From Colletotrichum lupini (taxonomy: Eukaryota; Ascomycota; Sordariomycetes; Glomerellales; Glomerellaceae): a stretch of DNA of 64,000 nucleotides. The stretch covers positions 4,092,001 to 4,156,000 of the forward strand of contig NC_064681.1 of NCBI RefSeq assembly GCF_023278565.1, given 5' to 3'. The position numbers were made by a program, and so were the translations under genes. Below are positions 1-11,669 of this stretch, piece after piece. Each line of letters opens with the position of its first letter. The first letter of the stretch is position 1. The notes beneath the pieces were generated by a model. That model was not told the origin of the DNA, did not search any database, and worked only from the letters and a program-made list of their open reading frames with translations.

Positions 1-360
1 TTAGAGGTTTTTTAAATTCTTAAATATAATAGGATACTAAATTTAGGGCTCTATAATACTTAGGCTTTTTTTTTTTTTTTAGTAATTATTAATAATCTAT
101 TTAGTTAAGTAATATAATACCGAACTTATAATTATAAATAAAGAGTTGCGGGTTTAAATCCCGCTCTAAGTATTTATATTTTTAATTATAAACTTCTATA
201 GGGTATAGTTAAGAATATCGATTTTTAATTAGCCTAGCCCCGGATTTTCTTTTTTCTAAGTAACCTTATATTTAATTAAATACGTTAAATATAGGGCCTT
301 ACGATATTTAATTATTTAACTTACTGAAATTCTTATATTTGACTGTTTGTTTAACTTATT
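1..360. repeat. AT-rich, RIP-like degraded block (window edge)
   Basis: This stretch is very AT-rich, full of TpA steps and poor in CpA/TpG, unlike the balanced composition that starts near base 370. It matches the texture of the degraded retrotransposon at 29690-37103, so it is probably the end of another RIP-mutated repeat that continues outside the window. No open frame of note is present. The only ordered structure I see is a 5-bp stem with a 7-nt loop at 148-164 that resembles a tRNA T-arm. The repeat family cannot be identified. Confidence 0.6.
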
Positions 361-1053
361 TGTTTGATTAATTTGAATGGGTATAAGCGCTGATCCTGTA
401 CACTCTTTTCATTTTATATCCTGCCCATTACCTGCTTAGGCGATCCTGTAGGTGTAAACTGTGCAGCACATTAAATCCGTCGATCCACTTCTCTACAAGG
501 AAAACTCCGGTACAGAATTCTCGAAGAAAAGAGTCAATGGTGCGGTCACTTCGCTACCTCGGTGCTAAATTCTAGGCCGAATGGGCTGATAGGGACGGAT
601 CAACCTCCCTGCTTTGGAACGCAGTCTAGAAAGGCAAAGCACATCACCTTCCCGAGGCAGACAGGAGTGGCAGCACGAAGACTCCCCCTTTTGACAGAGT
701 CCGATTCCATCATCCAATGATGATTGCTTTCACAGTTACCAGCTCCCCGTTGCGTGATGATTGAGGTCCTTGTATTCATATCCCTCCCGAAAGCCCCGTC
801 CGTACCGCGTGCGTGGTTACTGCAGTGTGGCCCCCGTGGATCGGGTTTCATCTATCCAGTTCCTTTCTTCCTACAGAATAGATTATGAGTCCCCAATATG
901 GAGTACTAAATTGGAACAGCAAGATGCTTAAAAGAACCCGCTGATCCCCTCGCTACTCAGTGTCCACTTTCTCGAAACTTTGTGACTTTCTTCGACTCTC
1001 CTCTCACCATCTGTGCGTGTGCTTGACGCCGCGCAGCCGCGTCATCCGCCGCA
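361..1053. other. Intergenic; leader of the rhodopsin-like gene
   Basis: Composition returns to normal here. I see no gene. The last 100 bases before the ATG at 1054 are pyrimidine-rich (repeated ttct/ctcc words), as is common in leaders of filamentous fungal genes. The short open frames in this stretch show no protein-like pattern. Confidence 0.5.
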
Positions 1054-2613
1054 ATGTCTTCGACGTCCAGCACAACGGCCGTCGACCCGGAGCGTGCCAA
1101 GGAAAGCAATACGGCCATGATCCTGGCCGTGACGGGGACTTTCCACGCGCTCGCTCTCGTCTTCGTCGTCCTCCGAACGTATACCCGCGCCGCTATTGTG
1201 AAGACGATAGGTATCGATGATTACATGATGATCATGTCTGCGGTACGATCCAGGATACTATATTGCCATAGTACTATGACAAGGGTGGCCATGCTGACTT
1301 TGACCAGCTCTGTGCGCTGGGTGGAGGTATGGTGATCTTCATTATTCAAGCGTTTTACGGACTCGGCAGACACAAAGACACAATCAGCAAGCCAGATCAA
1401 GTCTTCTTTTCCAAGGTTGGCTTCTTTCAATCAATCATATCCGCCATCGCTGCCCTGGCGTTTCTGAAGATCTCAATCGCACTATCGCTGCTACGTCTAA
1501 GCAAGAACAAGTGGTACTCGAGATCACTATGGGCTTTGATTGGTACAATGTCTATCCATACCTACTCAGTGTGGACTGCCTGGATCTTTCTAACATATCA
1601 TTAGTGTTCGTCGTGCTTTATACAATCATGGCATGGCTTAGCTTCTTCTTGTATTGCAGCCCGATGGAGGGATATTGGGACAAGAGCCTCAAGCCAAAGT
1701 GTTACAACATCAAGTTGTTCGTCAATTTCGCGCTGGTCAATACTGGTGAGCCGACATACTCATCCTTTCGCATTGCTTTAGAAGCTAATTCAGCCCAGCG
1801 TTCAACATCTTTACCGATGTCTGTTTCGCATCTCTGCCTATTCCCATCATTTGGGTCTTGCAGATGAAGTTGCGCACACGGGTGTATCTAATTGTCGTAC
1901 TTAGTCTAGGATACTTGTAAGTTTTGCTCCATTCGACACAATGGGTGCGTATCGGGGCTAACTCATTCCAGAGCTGTTATCATGGGTATCATCAAGGCCA
2001 TCTATCAGATTGCGCAACCGAGCAGCAAAGACGGAACCTTGTAAGTCCTCAAAGGTATTGCCGACAAGAAACATTACTGAAGAGTGATTCTAGTCTCCAA
2101 AGTATCCAATTCTGGGGCTTGTAAGTTGTCCGAATGTTTCACGGACTGAAACAATGTTAACCTAACGGTCTTTCCTATAGCCTGCAACTCAACCTCGGCA
2201 TCATCGCCGCCTGCGCACCAGCATTAAAACCCCTCGTCGGCCGCGCCCTCAAGATCTCATCGAGCCGTCACTACAACAGCGACAACCTCTACGAAAACCG
2301 ATACCCGACTGGAAGATCCGGTAGAACGGGGAACATCACCACGGGCACCGCTCGAAGGCAGGGCTACAGGGAACAGGGAAGCCAGGGGGCACCAGACTAT
2401 GAACTCGAGGACGGGCCGTTTTCACCAAGCCCAGAGTTCTACCGTACGACCATCAAAGGTGGAAATAATACCCCGGCGGCAGTGGCTGTGTACCAGAAGA
2501 AGAACAGCTTTGGCGACAGGTCGGGGAGTGAAGAGTTGATCCTGGAGACTGGGCATGGTTTTGGAGACAATAAGGGTATCATGAGGACGACGGAAGTGCA
2601 TATCCAACGTTGA
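1054..2613 (+). CDS. Seven-helix integral membrane protein, fungal rhodopsin / PTH11-like family
   Basis: The model has seven exons: 1054-1242, 1308-1542, 1605-1745, 1799-1916, 1972-2040, 2094-2120 and 2181-2613, giving 403 aa. All introns are GT...AG and the phases close exactly. Hydrophobic helices begin near residue 22. The family signature IDDYMM follows the second helix region, then GLGRH after the next helix, and then CSPMEGYWD. These are hallmarks of the fungal rhodopsin-domain family (Pfam Fung_rhodopsin), which includes PTH11-type candidate receptors. About 120 polar C-terminal residues form a cytoplasmic tail. No CFEM domain precedes the helices, so this is not a classical CFEM-PTH11 receptor. 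The ligand is unknown. The start was chosen because it follows a pyrimidine-rich leader and gives a short polar N-terminus directly before helix 1. Confidence 0.85.
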
Positions 2614-3108
2614 GAACATGCGGACAGGGCAGCACGCCCGGTGCTAATTCGTTCAGATTCCCAGCAAAGGTGGGATGAAAATATATGATTGACTCCATTT
2701 GGAGCGACTGCGTTTGGCCCCTTTCTTGACTAAAGGAAGGTATGCTCAGCCTTGAGGATATCTTTTTGCTGACATCCTCCAATACTTTCGCTTCAAACAT
2801 GGGCCTACTCGTGGTCCAACAGGGGGTATCATTGACGTGAAGAGTGAGATCATTTTTGGAAGTATAGTGACCGTCTTGATGCACAATAAGAGCAATTTTA
2901 TTCGGACTCTGAACTGGTTCGTGTGCTAGGTGGCACTCCAATGAGTGACATTGATATATAGAGTTACCTCTCCACTACCAAGTTACATAACTACACCAAT
3001 TTCATCCCCATCCCCTGGAGCCCTGATTGGGTAGACCCTAAGCAAACCTGGGTAGCATGATTTTCTACCCTCAGGCTAGCCAAACGTCCTTGTGTCCCAA
3101 AACCAGAC
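2614..3108. other. Convergent intergenic region, nothing recognised
   Basis: The rhodopsin-like gene and the permease gene converge here, so this 495-bp stretch should hold both 3' untranslated regions. I see no additional gene or clear terminator structure. Confidence 0.5.
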
Positions 3109-5304
3109 TCAAAGCCCCTTCTCGTTGGAGTTGCCCGAATCAAGCTCGGTACTAACGTGTCGCCGTCTCAAATTGCCAGCCTCGTCATGCACCTCATCCC
3201 ACGCAGCAACTTCGGCCTTGGGAACTCTGACCAGGCGATGCGTGTTGGCGCCGTTGGAATCGACCTCGACAATCTCCGTGCGGATCTCGTATCCCAACCA
3301 GCGAGGGAGGACATACATCCACAAGACGTAGTACAGAATGCAGAGAAGGATGCTAGCAGAACGCAGAACAAGTCAGCGGGTTTCCTTGTACTTTGGTTTC
3401 ACATTTGAATGAAGGGTTCACTCACATTCCAATACCCACGACACAGTACGTGGCGTACCAAAAGCTGACGCTTCCCGCGTACGGGCCACCTTTTGGCGGC
3501 CACCACGGCATCGCCAAGACAAAGACTTGGATGGCGAGGAAGAAGAGGACGACAAAGTCCCAGGCGCGGAACTCGGAGCGACTGATGCCGGAGCGCTGAC
3601 GACGTCGTCTGAGGACGAAGACGCCGAAGGTCATGGCGAAGTTGAAGATTGCGCTGGGGTAGCTAGCCAGATCGACGACTGCATCTGATGTTAGTGGTGG
3701 GTTCAAAGCATGGATCAGCAGATCCCGGGGGACGAGGTCATACCGAAAGAGAAGGCATCGCCAGCAGGGGGCGCGACGATCATGATGAAGGTCATTGTCC
3801 ACTTCAACATGTACGGACCCAATGGAGTTCCAAAGGGCTTAGTCGAGACCCAAAAGTTGGTGAATGGAAGAACACCTTGTCTACGTCCTGAAGTCAGCAA
3901 AAGTCCCCTCAAATCGAGACGAGCATCTACTAACCGGCCAATCTCACGAATCATACGCGAAGATCCAATCAACACAGCCAACAAGTTCCCAAAAGCACTC
4001 AACAGGACCAAGAAATTCAACACATTCGCGGCAGCCTTGCTCCCGCCAAACAACTTTGAAAAGAACACCGCGGCCGCAATCTCGCTCGCGCCCTTGAACT
4101 CGGCCTTCGGCACGGCCGCGAAATAGGCAATGTTGCAGAGCATGTAGAGGATGGCGACCGTCAGCAACGAAATGATGCCGTTCTTCTTGAGCGTGGGGAT
4201 CGGGTTCTTTATCTCGTTGGTCATGTTGAAGGCGTTGTAATAGCCAGCGTACGAGAAGATGATGCTGACGAGGGCGTTGGAGAGGTCGTTTCCGTTGCTG
4301 GTTGTGCCTTCGAAGGCGTTGCGGAAGTTTGCTTTTGGGTCGGGTATATGTTTGACGTTGCCGCCCAGGACTACCAGGCCTGCTATGGAGATGCTAGAGG
4401 ATGAGCGTTAGTTGTGATGGGAAGTTTGGTTTAGGTTGGGTAGGTAACTAACAAGACAAGGGTGAGAAGCTTCAGAACGCCGATGAAGTTCACAAGCCAG
4501 AGGGAATATCTGTTGTGTGCGAGGACGCAGATGACGGCCAGGGTGTAAGCTGCGATAGCGACGCCTCGCATCTGCCATTCCGATGGCGTAATATCAGCCA
4601 TTCTCCACAGGTATCGAGACAGGACTGCCACACGTGTTAGCGATTTCCTCCAGTTCTGACGTGGATGCTCTCTTTCACTAACCGACTGCATTACTGCTGC
4701 TGAACGACAGAATCACCGATTGGACCGCGAAAGCAACGGGGAAGAAGTGCTTCGGGCGGGGGTACTGCTGCTCCAAGTAGACGACTTCCGAACCGCTGCG
4801 GTTGGGGAAGTAACTAGCCAACTCAAGATAGACACTGAAACCGGCCGAGGCCATGAGGAAGCCAATCACCCAGTACATCAAGGCGAGCCCAATTGACCCC
4901 GTTCTGTTGAGGATACTCGCAGCTACGCCGGGATTGTATTAGTATCTAGTACTTTACTTCTTGAGAAGCCATAGTCTGGCCTTGACCATCTTGCCACACA
5001 AGCAATGGAGAGTTTGGGCCAACTTACGAGTAGAAAAGACACCAGTCCCAACCATCATATTGATATTCAGGAAAATAATGGCCACCCAATTGACATGGTA
5101 CCCCAACGGGGAATCAGCTTCGACAGGAGCACCGACAGCCTCCTGGTACGACGGCTTGGAGCCGTTGCCTCCCTTGACCCTGGTGTACGCGAGATCACCA
5201 TCGTGGATGATGGACGGCTCAGAGTCGCTGGCCTCGGGGTCAGCGCGGACAGTCGAATCCGCGCCGCCCGACTTCTCGCTCGGGAAGAGCCTCGAGAAGA
5301 CCAT
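3109..5304 (-). CDS. Amino acid permease, APC superfamily, MUP1 / L-type (LAT) branch
   Basis: Read on the minus strand, the exons are 5304-5028, 4922-4683, 4624-4453, 4393-3935, 3880-3744, 3678-3426 and 3352-3109, which make 593 aa with exact phase closure. After a polar cytoplasmic N-terminus of about 75 residues comes the family's first-helix motif MVGTGVFSTPASIL, in which the unwound G-T-G segment binds the amino acid backbone. The phrase MTNEIKNPIPTLKKN is also typical of fungal high-affinity methionine permeases (Mup1/Mup3) and related LAT transporters. About twelve hydrophobic segments are visible, followed by a polar C-terminal tail. The fourth intron is in frame if unspliced; removing it with the acceptor at 3881-3883 gives the continuous sequence REIGRQGVLPF. 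The likely role is plasma-membrane uptake of methionine or other neutral amino acids. Exact substrate is not deducible. Confidence 0.9.
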
Positions 5305-7664
5305 TGTCGAGGTGGTCGTTCCTTATGTTCTGCGGAGAGTAGGTTTGACCGGCCGGTCAGGTTTGAGGGGCCACAGGTGGCACGTGGATGAGGACCCGGG
5401 TGAGTTCGAAGAGGCCAAAGCGGTGACGGCACGATCTTGAGGAGAGTTCTAGATGAACGCCATGGTCGCGTGAGGATACATATATACAGATACGCGCTCC
5501 CACGTCGTTCTTCAAGACTGCAATTGAAACCCTCCCACCGTCCGTCCCCGACTCATGTTCGCAGGCGACAGGCACTATAACGGGGGGTACTAAATCACAC
5601 AATCGATTATCTCTTGGCTCAATATTCCTTACCCATACCTTCAAGCTAGCTCGAGTTGCTTGACAAGTCAACACCAACCATCTTGGCACTCGAAAACCTT
5701 TCCACAGTAAGAGGCACAGAAGCACGCAATGGAGGGTCAGCTCAGCTCTCTTGAACCCAATTGAACGACATCCAGCCGGCTAGGCCGACCTGAACACACA
5801 ATTGGACCATCAGCTGAAGTTAGCACGAGTTTACGGCCGTCGCCACCCCCGTCCTACACTACATGCCGAGACGCGCGATTGTAACGTCCCAGCAGCAATG
5901 GAGAAAAAACTTGGGACGGAAAGAGGAACGGACGGGTTCCAGGGACCACCGCGGAGAGTGCGTTTCCACCGCGGCTTGTCCCTAGTCTCTTTCTCTCCCT
6001 TCTCTTACTTGTACATAGTGTGCTCGAACGTCCGAGGATTCGCTCAAATCGGATGTGCGAGGGACGTGGTATCACCCGCGCCGAATCCACCCCCGCGCGG
6101 GCGTGGTCCCACTGATTTTGTGGATGTTGTTGATAGGCTGGCGATGGAGTAACACCGAGGGTAAATGACGACATCCGGTAGCCGGTACCAAACGTTCTAG
6201 AACGGCAATTGGGGAGAGCTGGATGTCCGCGCCTTGAAGTGCTCTACAGTGTTTAGTGAGTTGTAACTCAGCTACTCCGTATAGCATGCGAAACTACGGA
6301 TATTATAGTAGGAAGATAGGATTCTCCAGGTGAGAGATTGGTCCACGATTGTTTCGTGCGAGGTTCTCGCGATATTCAAGGAGATGTCGGTCCTGCCGGC
6401 GTAACCTGACGACTCTGCTTTCGATCTCAAACATGCCCTAATTGATAAAATGTTTTAGATCTGGTCTGGTACGAACGTGTCACTACATTCGTCTCTCGGT
6501 GTCCCTTCCATCGGATTATGGTCCCAATATAGGATAGCCAAGACACGAACACGGGAACACCGTTGCGGGAAACAAGACTTGGCTGAATATCCCCTTGATA
6601 TAGCACTTCTAAACGGCCTTACCAAGAAATCACGTAATCCATGGCGCTATCCATTCAATCATCCCATCCCATGGCACCTGCCACGAGTAGAACGCTGTCA
6701 TTTCATCGCGTCAAGGAGAACCTTGGCAAGGGCAACGAAAGAGTCCGTTACCGTTGAGCTTAAACGCCATTAAATCCAAGGGCATTAAATGGGGCAAACC
6801 ATCCAAATGCTAACCGCGAGAGAGAAAAAAGACGCGTGGGATTATTCGGTCTCCCTGCCGGCTTGGGGGTGGGATTCCATGTCGACATCGGGCCGCTCGA
6901 TAGCGCCATCGAACAATCCCGGGCAAAACACGCCTTGGCCAACGCCCCGCCAAGCATTCAATCAAAACTTTGGAGATCATCTAATCGGCCTAGACCACGT
7001 GAAAAAGCAGAGACGTTTACACAATTCCAGGGAGATTCTTGCAGTGAGACGGCAACTGGGGAGGGGCTTGAAAGCCATCAAGCAGTTGACTATATGTCCG
7101 GCATGCCCGCGTTATGGCTCTGCCCCGTGGTTATGAAGCTCACAGACACCGTACTAATCGAGCCGACTACCACCGATACCGAGTCAAGATCTTCTTCGAA
7201 TGTGGGAGAGTCAGCGGCAATTACGCATGGGGAAGCGTACACCACAATAGACGAGTGCCAGATTTCAGCAGATGTTAGCAAGCCGACAAGTTCTCCTTCC
7301 CCCGCCTTGACCCTCATTCACTGAAGACATTGCGGTGTCCTCTTCAACACTCAAACACAGTCACCAGACTTCGGAGCCAACTTCTTCAAGGTATCCAGTC
7401 TCATTACGTTACGCAGCAGACGTACACAAACTCGTACACCCAGTCTCCTACTTATGTCCCAAAAGAGTACATCAAGTACTCGTCCCAACTAATCGAGGAG
7501 CGGTGATGCAAACCCAGACCCAACAGCATCCCACTACTAACGCCGGACTCGACAATCCAAACCCAACCTTACCCAGCCCAGCCCAGCCCAGCCCGTGATA
7601 TACACATGATACGTCCCATCCATAATCTATCCAGTGCACCCTAAATACACCAATCAACAAACCC
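5305..7664. other. Intergenic, 2.4 kb, no gene recognised
   Basis: This region lies upstream of the permease and downstream of the first Zn2Cys6 gene. Open frames of 98-162 codons occur (for example 6477-6773 and 6836-7324), but none has a protein-like residue pattern, splice context or recognisable motif. It most likely holds the permease promoter and the 3' untranslated region of the regulator. Confidence 0.45.
7569..7595. repeat. Short tandem repeat, CCCAG unit
   Basis: A run of about five CCCAG/GCCCA pentamers lies some 70-95 bp beyond the stop codon of the Zn2Cys6 gene, probably in its 3' untranslated region. It looks like an ordinary microsatellite. Confidence 0.7.
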
Positions 7665-9921
7665 CTAAAAGTCAAACGGTGTAAAGATATCCGTAAACCA
7701 CCGATTATCCATCAAATCCAATCCAAACTGCCCCAACTCAACCTCCCCAACTCCAGCACCGCCACCCATCCCAGCCCCAAGGACACCCGTCCCGTCAACC
7801 CCCGTTGCAGCAGGCGCATCAACCTTGGCCAACGGCGCCATAGAAGCCTCCCACGTTCCCTTGAGCCCCTTGATAGTCTTAACAGCTTTCGCAAACGCAT
7901 TCCCCTCCTCAACGTCAACATTCAATCCAGCCTCGCTGCAAACTCTCATAAACCGGTCGCCGATCTCGTCGAGCGTAGCAATGAGATCAATCGTTGACCG
8001 CACGCTGGCCCGGTCCCAGACGGGGTCCTCGAGCACCGAGAGGCGGTAGAGCGCGATTATGCAGTGGGAGAGCTGCGAGAAGGTGAGGAAGGGGGTCGTG
8101 TAGTAGGCCGCGGGCGGGAGGGTCAGGAAGTGGTCGAACCAGGCTTTCACGGCGTGCAGGCAGGCGTAGTAGATGTCGAGGCGGGCTACGTCGGGGAGGT
8201 TGGCGGGCACGCAGGTGCCTGTCTTGTTGGAGAGGGCGATTTCTTGGATGGAAAGTTCTGTGCAATGAAGTTGGGCGATGATCGTGTCTAGTAAAAGGTT
8301 AGAGACGAGTTGCCGAGAATGACAGGCAGAAGTGCGGTAGGAGAAAGAAGGAGAAGACTCACCTGTGCTCTGGAGCTCTGACGGCAAGCTCTGAATATGC
8401 TGCTGAAGCTGCCTCTGTAGCAGCTTGACATACATGGCAGGCGGCGTCCTGTGCGAATCGACGATGTCGAACGTGGTTTCGGGACGCCATGCCGCGGACA
8501 TCTTCCCGGCCTCCTCCTTGAGTAGCTGCATCCTGACTAGTGCTACGAGGGTGCGATCTGAGGGCGACTCGGGCTGCTCGTCGAGAACTTGCAGACATTC
8601 ATCCATGTGTGGTGTCCAACGCAAGGGGTCCATCTTGCCCAAGAAACTCGCGACGCTACACAGGTATTAACATTGTTATCTCAGCCAGTGCCACTGCCTG
8701 GAATTGGCAAGTTGGTTGAGTAGATCGAGGGTACTCACGCCGACGAGATGAGGTAGCACGCAACCACAGCTCTCCTCTGCTCCATCGTCCGCGGCATCTG
8801 CGACTTGACATACAGAGTCTGCCCCACAGTCCCAGTCTTCTCCCGGTCAGCCCTCTCCTGAGCAGCCTTCCAGCAGAGGAAAGGGTTCAGGCTGTCCAAG
8901 GGGTCGCGGGACATTCCCAGGTCAAAGATGAGACCGATAGCAATCTGACAGAACAAGCACATGAACGGCTTGTTACCAAGCTGGTGGTTTGCCCTAAAAA
9001 GACACCTAGAATGTCAGCGACACTGGCCAAACGCGCAAACGATTTTACTAAGAGAAGAAAGAGCAGAAACACGAACGTGACTTGTACTGACCATCCCAAA
9101 ATCACCAACAACCCGAGAAGGTAATCGATACTCCTCTCATTCTCGACAAGCAGCTTGTGGCTCACAATCTGCCGCACACGCTGCCCCAGCGCAAGCTGTT
9201 GACTTGATACCCTCGACGCGACTGTCATGATGCAGATCCACAAAAACGGCCTCTCGCCGCGCAGCTCCTCGGCCGTCATCGTAGCCTTGAAGTTGAGAAA
9301 CGGGAAGTATTTGAGATTCTGACCACGAAACGCCTCAAAGAGTGCCTCCGCCTCGTCTGGCGATGGTAACTCGTCGCCGTACCCGGGTTCTTCGGGGCTA
9401 GCCGTCTGCGTCGGCGTCGGCAACGACGCCCCACGGTCTCTGCGATCACCTTTGCCGAAATGCTGCGCCGAGTCAAATCCTCCGCCACCCTCGCCGCCAG
9501 CGCCATGCACATCTCCCATCTCAGATGACTGCCTCCTCGCCGCCTCCGCAGCAGCAGCAGCAGCAGCCGTCGTCGACGAAGAGGAAACAGACCCCCCAGA
9601 CAAGTGAATATCAACACCCAAATCAGCCGACAAGTTCGGCCTTCCCGACTGCCTCAGCAGCGTAACAAGTCCATCAAGCTTCTCCTCCAGCTGCGCGGTC
9701 CGGCTGGACGGCGGCTTCTTGGAGCGTTTCCGGATGGGGTTGCTCGGCTGGCACGACTTGCCGAGCCGGTGACACCGCTCGCAGGCCCCACCGACGGGGC
9801 GGAGGATGCATTTGCACTTTGCGCGGGAGCAGTTGGTGCAGGCCCGGCCGTAGGGTGCGGCGATGCCGCCGTTGACCGACTCGGCGGCCCCCGAGTCGCG
9901 GGTTTCGATCCCCGTCGGCAT
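7665..9921 (-). CDS. Zn2Cys6 (GAL4-type) transcription factor
   Basis: Minus-strand exons are 9921-9092, 8993-8739, 8655-8363 and 8287-7665, total 666 aa. The binuclear zinc cluster is complete, with cysteines at 28, 31, 38, 47, 50 and 57 in the spacing C-x2-C-x6-C-x8-C-x2-C-x6-C; one extra cysteine sits at 36. A basic linker (RKRSKKPP) and a short heptad-like stretch (QLEEKLDGLVTLL) follow, suggesting dimeric DNA binding. A low-complexity segment includes a polyalanine run encoded by GCA repeats. The remainder resembles the fungal-specific transcription factor middle region. The C-terminus is glycine-rich and ends in a hydrophobic/acidic stretch that could activate transcription. Target genes are unknown. 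The third intron is in frame if unspliced, but has good donor and acceptor sites and interrupts a conserved-looking helix. Confidence 0.88.
9546..9568. repeat. GCA/CAG trinucleotide run inside coding sequence
   Basis: About seven repeated GCA units encode an alanine tract in the low-complexity linker of the minus-strand Zn2Cys6 protein. Such tracts are common in fungal regulators and often vary in length between strains. Confidence 0.75.
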
Positions 9922-11669
9922 CCGGGATTTAAACTTGGAAGCGAATGCCCCTGTCGTTTAAGTTTGAAGAACAGGAAGAAAAAGGTGGTAAAAAGGTACA
10001 ATCCGTCAGTGGGCAAGGCTTTGCTTTCTTTGGTAAGCGGGCCGAGAATCCGGAAGTCCACCTTCCCCCGGGGTTGTGGGCGGCGAGCGGACTTGGTTGA
10101 GCAGCGGCGTGTGTGTTGCGTGATGGTTACGGTGGTGCCAGGTCCCGGAGTTGGTGGCGGGCCAAAAATCGCCCTGCTAAGCTTTTTGGCTGCAGGCGAT
10201 CAATCTCCCTCTCTCTTCCTCCGTCTCTTGTGTGTAGGTATCTCTCTGTCTGTACTTTCTGTCTCACGATATTCGCAGCCAACGAAACACCCGCCAGCTT
10301 TGAACGGGCTTCAGATGTCCGTTTGGTATCGCAAATGCCGTTTGGATGGAGTGCAGGAAGTGTGAGACCAACGAAAAAGGGAACTTAGGAAGTGGGAAGG
10401 GGGAACAATGGGCGATGGAGTGAGCAGGAGGAGGATTGGCTTCGAAACCCGCCGGGTTTGGGTCGTGGGTGGTGTGGGCGATGTTGAGGTCCTTGCGGCA
10501 TATGTATGTCGAGAGGCGGAGTTGAAGTTGAAAATGTTGAAGTCCGGCCGGTCCTGCTGGCAACAGCCTCAGATGTGGTCATGGCTGATGGAGGTGAGCC
10601 TGAGGCTTAATGTGGCTTGCGTGTGGCGTGTGGGCGGGGCCAGGGATGTGTGTTGCGCCGAATGCCGAAATCCGCTCCCACTCCCGGCCCCGCCCCTAGT
10701 CTCATCCACTAACAAACGCAGGACCGCCCACTAGGAATACTTTAACCGTTCGCATACTGCGTAGAACATCTGACATCAGCCTGGATCCTCTGACATGATG
10801 GAGGATTGTAAGTTTTGATCTCTGCCTCATTGGGCAGGGAGCACGAACTCTGGAGACATTATAGGTGTCAACAACCCGAGACGAACATATTGATCATGAG
10901 GTACATCCGGGAAGAGTATTATCCTGGGCCCGGCTGGTGTCGAGATTGGCAGTCCGCTTACCTGAGCCAATTCTCTGGCCTTCTTCCAAACCATGCGAGA
11001 CAAATGTCACAAAGAAAAGAAGGTTCACAGCGACAGCTACAATGCACGCTGCAGACGTCAGATGGCCAGTAGTAGAGGAAGGAGCACATGTTCACATGGG
11101 TTGAAAGACAAAGTGATGAAGTGTGCCATGGGTATTCGATTAAAAGTTACCATGCAACTTGGGACCTAACGCCTTAATGGCTGCTTTTTGCTAACGCAGC
11201 ATGGCCTCAAATGAGGCAATCAAGAAGTCCTCGAATGTTGCCTTATCGCAGGACAAACACATAAAGATCAACGACTCCGTAGAGCTGGCCGCAGCCTACC
11301 GTTGACGAACCACCTCCAACGCCGAAATGAGAACTCATTACTTTCCTTCCCACAGGAGAAGCACAACCATTTGCTCCCTATGTAAGGGTGCTCGTGAAAG
11401 TGGTCCTCCTAAATACCATAGTGCCCAAGACGTCGCGTACTTACGACAGCCTCCGCAACACCCACTCCGCCTAGATGTCAAAGCACAATTATCCCATACT
11501 GGAACCGGTTCGAGAGACTGGCCGACGCAAGATCAAAAAAAAAGCATCCGCAGGGTATTTTTGTCGTACTGTACAATATGTCGGTCTGAAACTGTGCCGA
11601 GGCGTTGCAGTGTTTCGTTAAAAGAATTGGAAGTCTCTCCATGAAGGTCAAGTTTGATCAAGAGGTGAG
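9922..11669. other. Intergenic between two same-strand regulators
   Basis: This 1.75-kb stretch should contain the promoter of the regulator starting at 9921 and the 3' end of the one stopping at 11670. The 253-codon plus-strand open frame at 9604-10365 overlaps the real minus-strand coding region and is a shadow. I recognise no other gene. Confidence 0.5.

Noticed and set aside
6836..7324. 162-codon open frame on the plus strand
   Set aside because: No recognisable domain, and composition is not protein-like over its length. It may lie downstream of the minus-strand regulator's stop.
9604..10365. 253-codon plus-strand frame
   Set aside because: It lies mostly opposite the first exon of the minus-strand Zn2Cys6 gene and reflects its GC-biased codon use.
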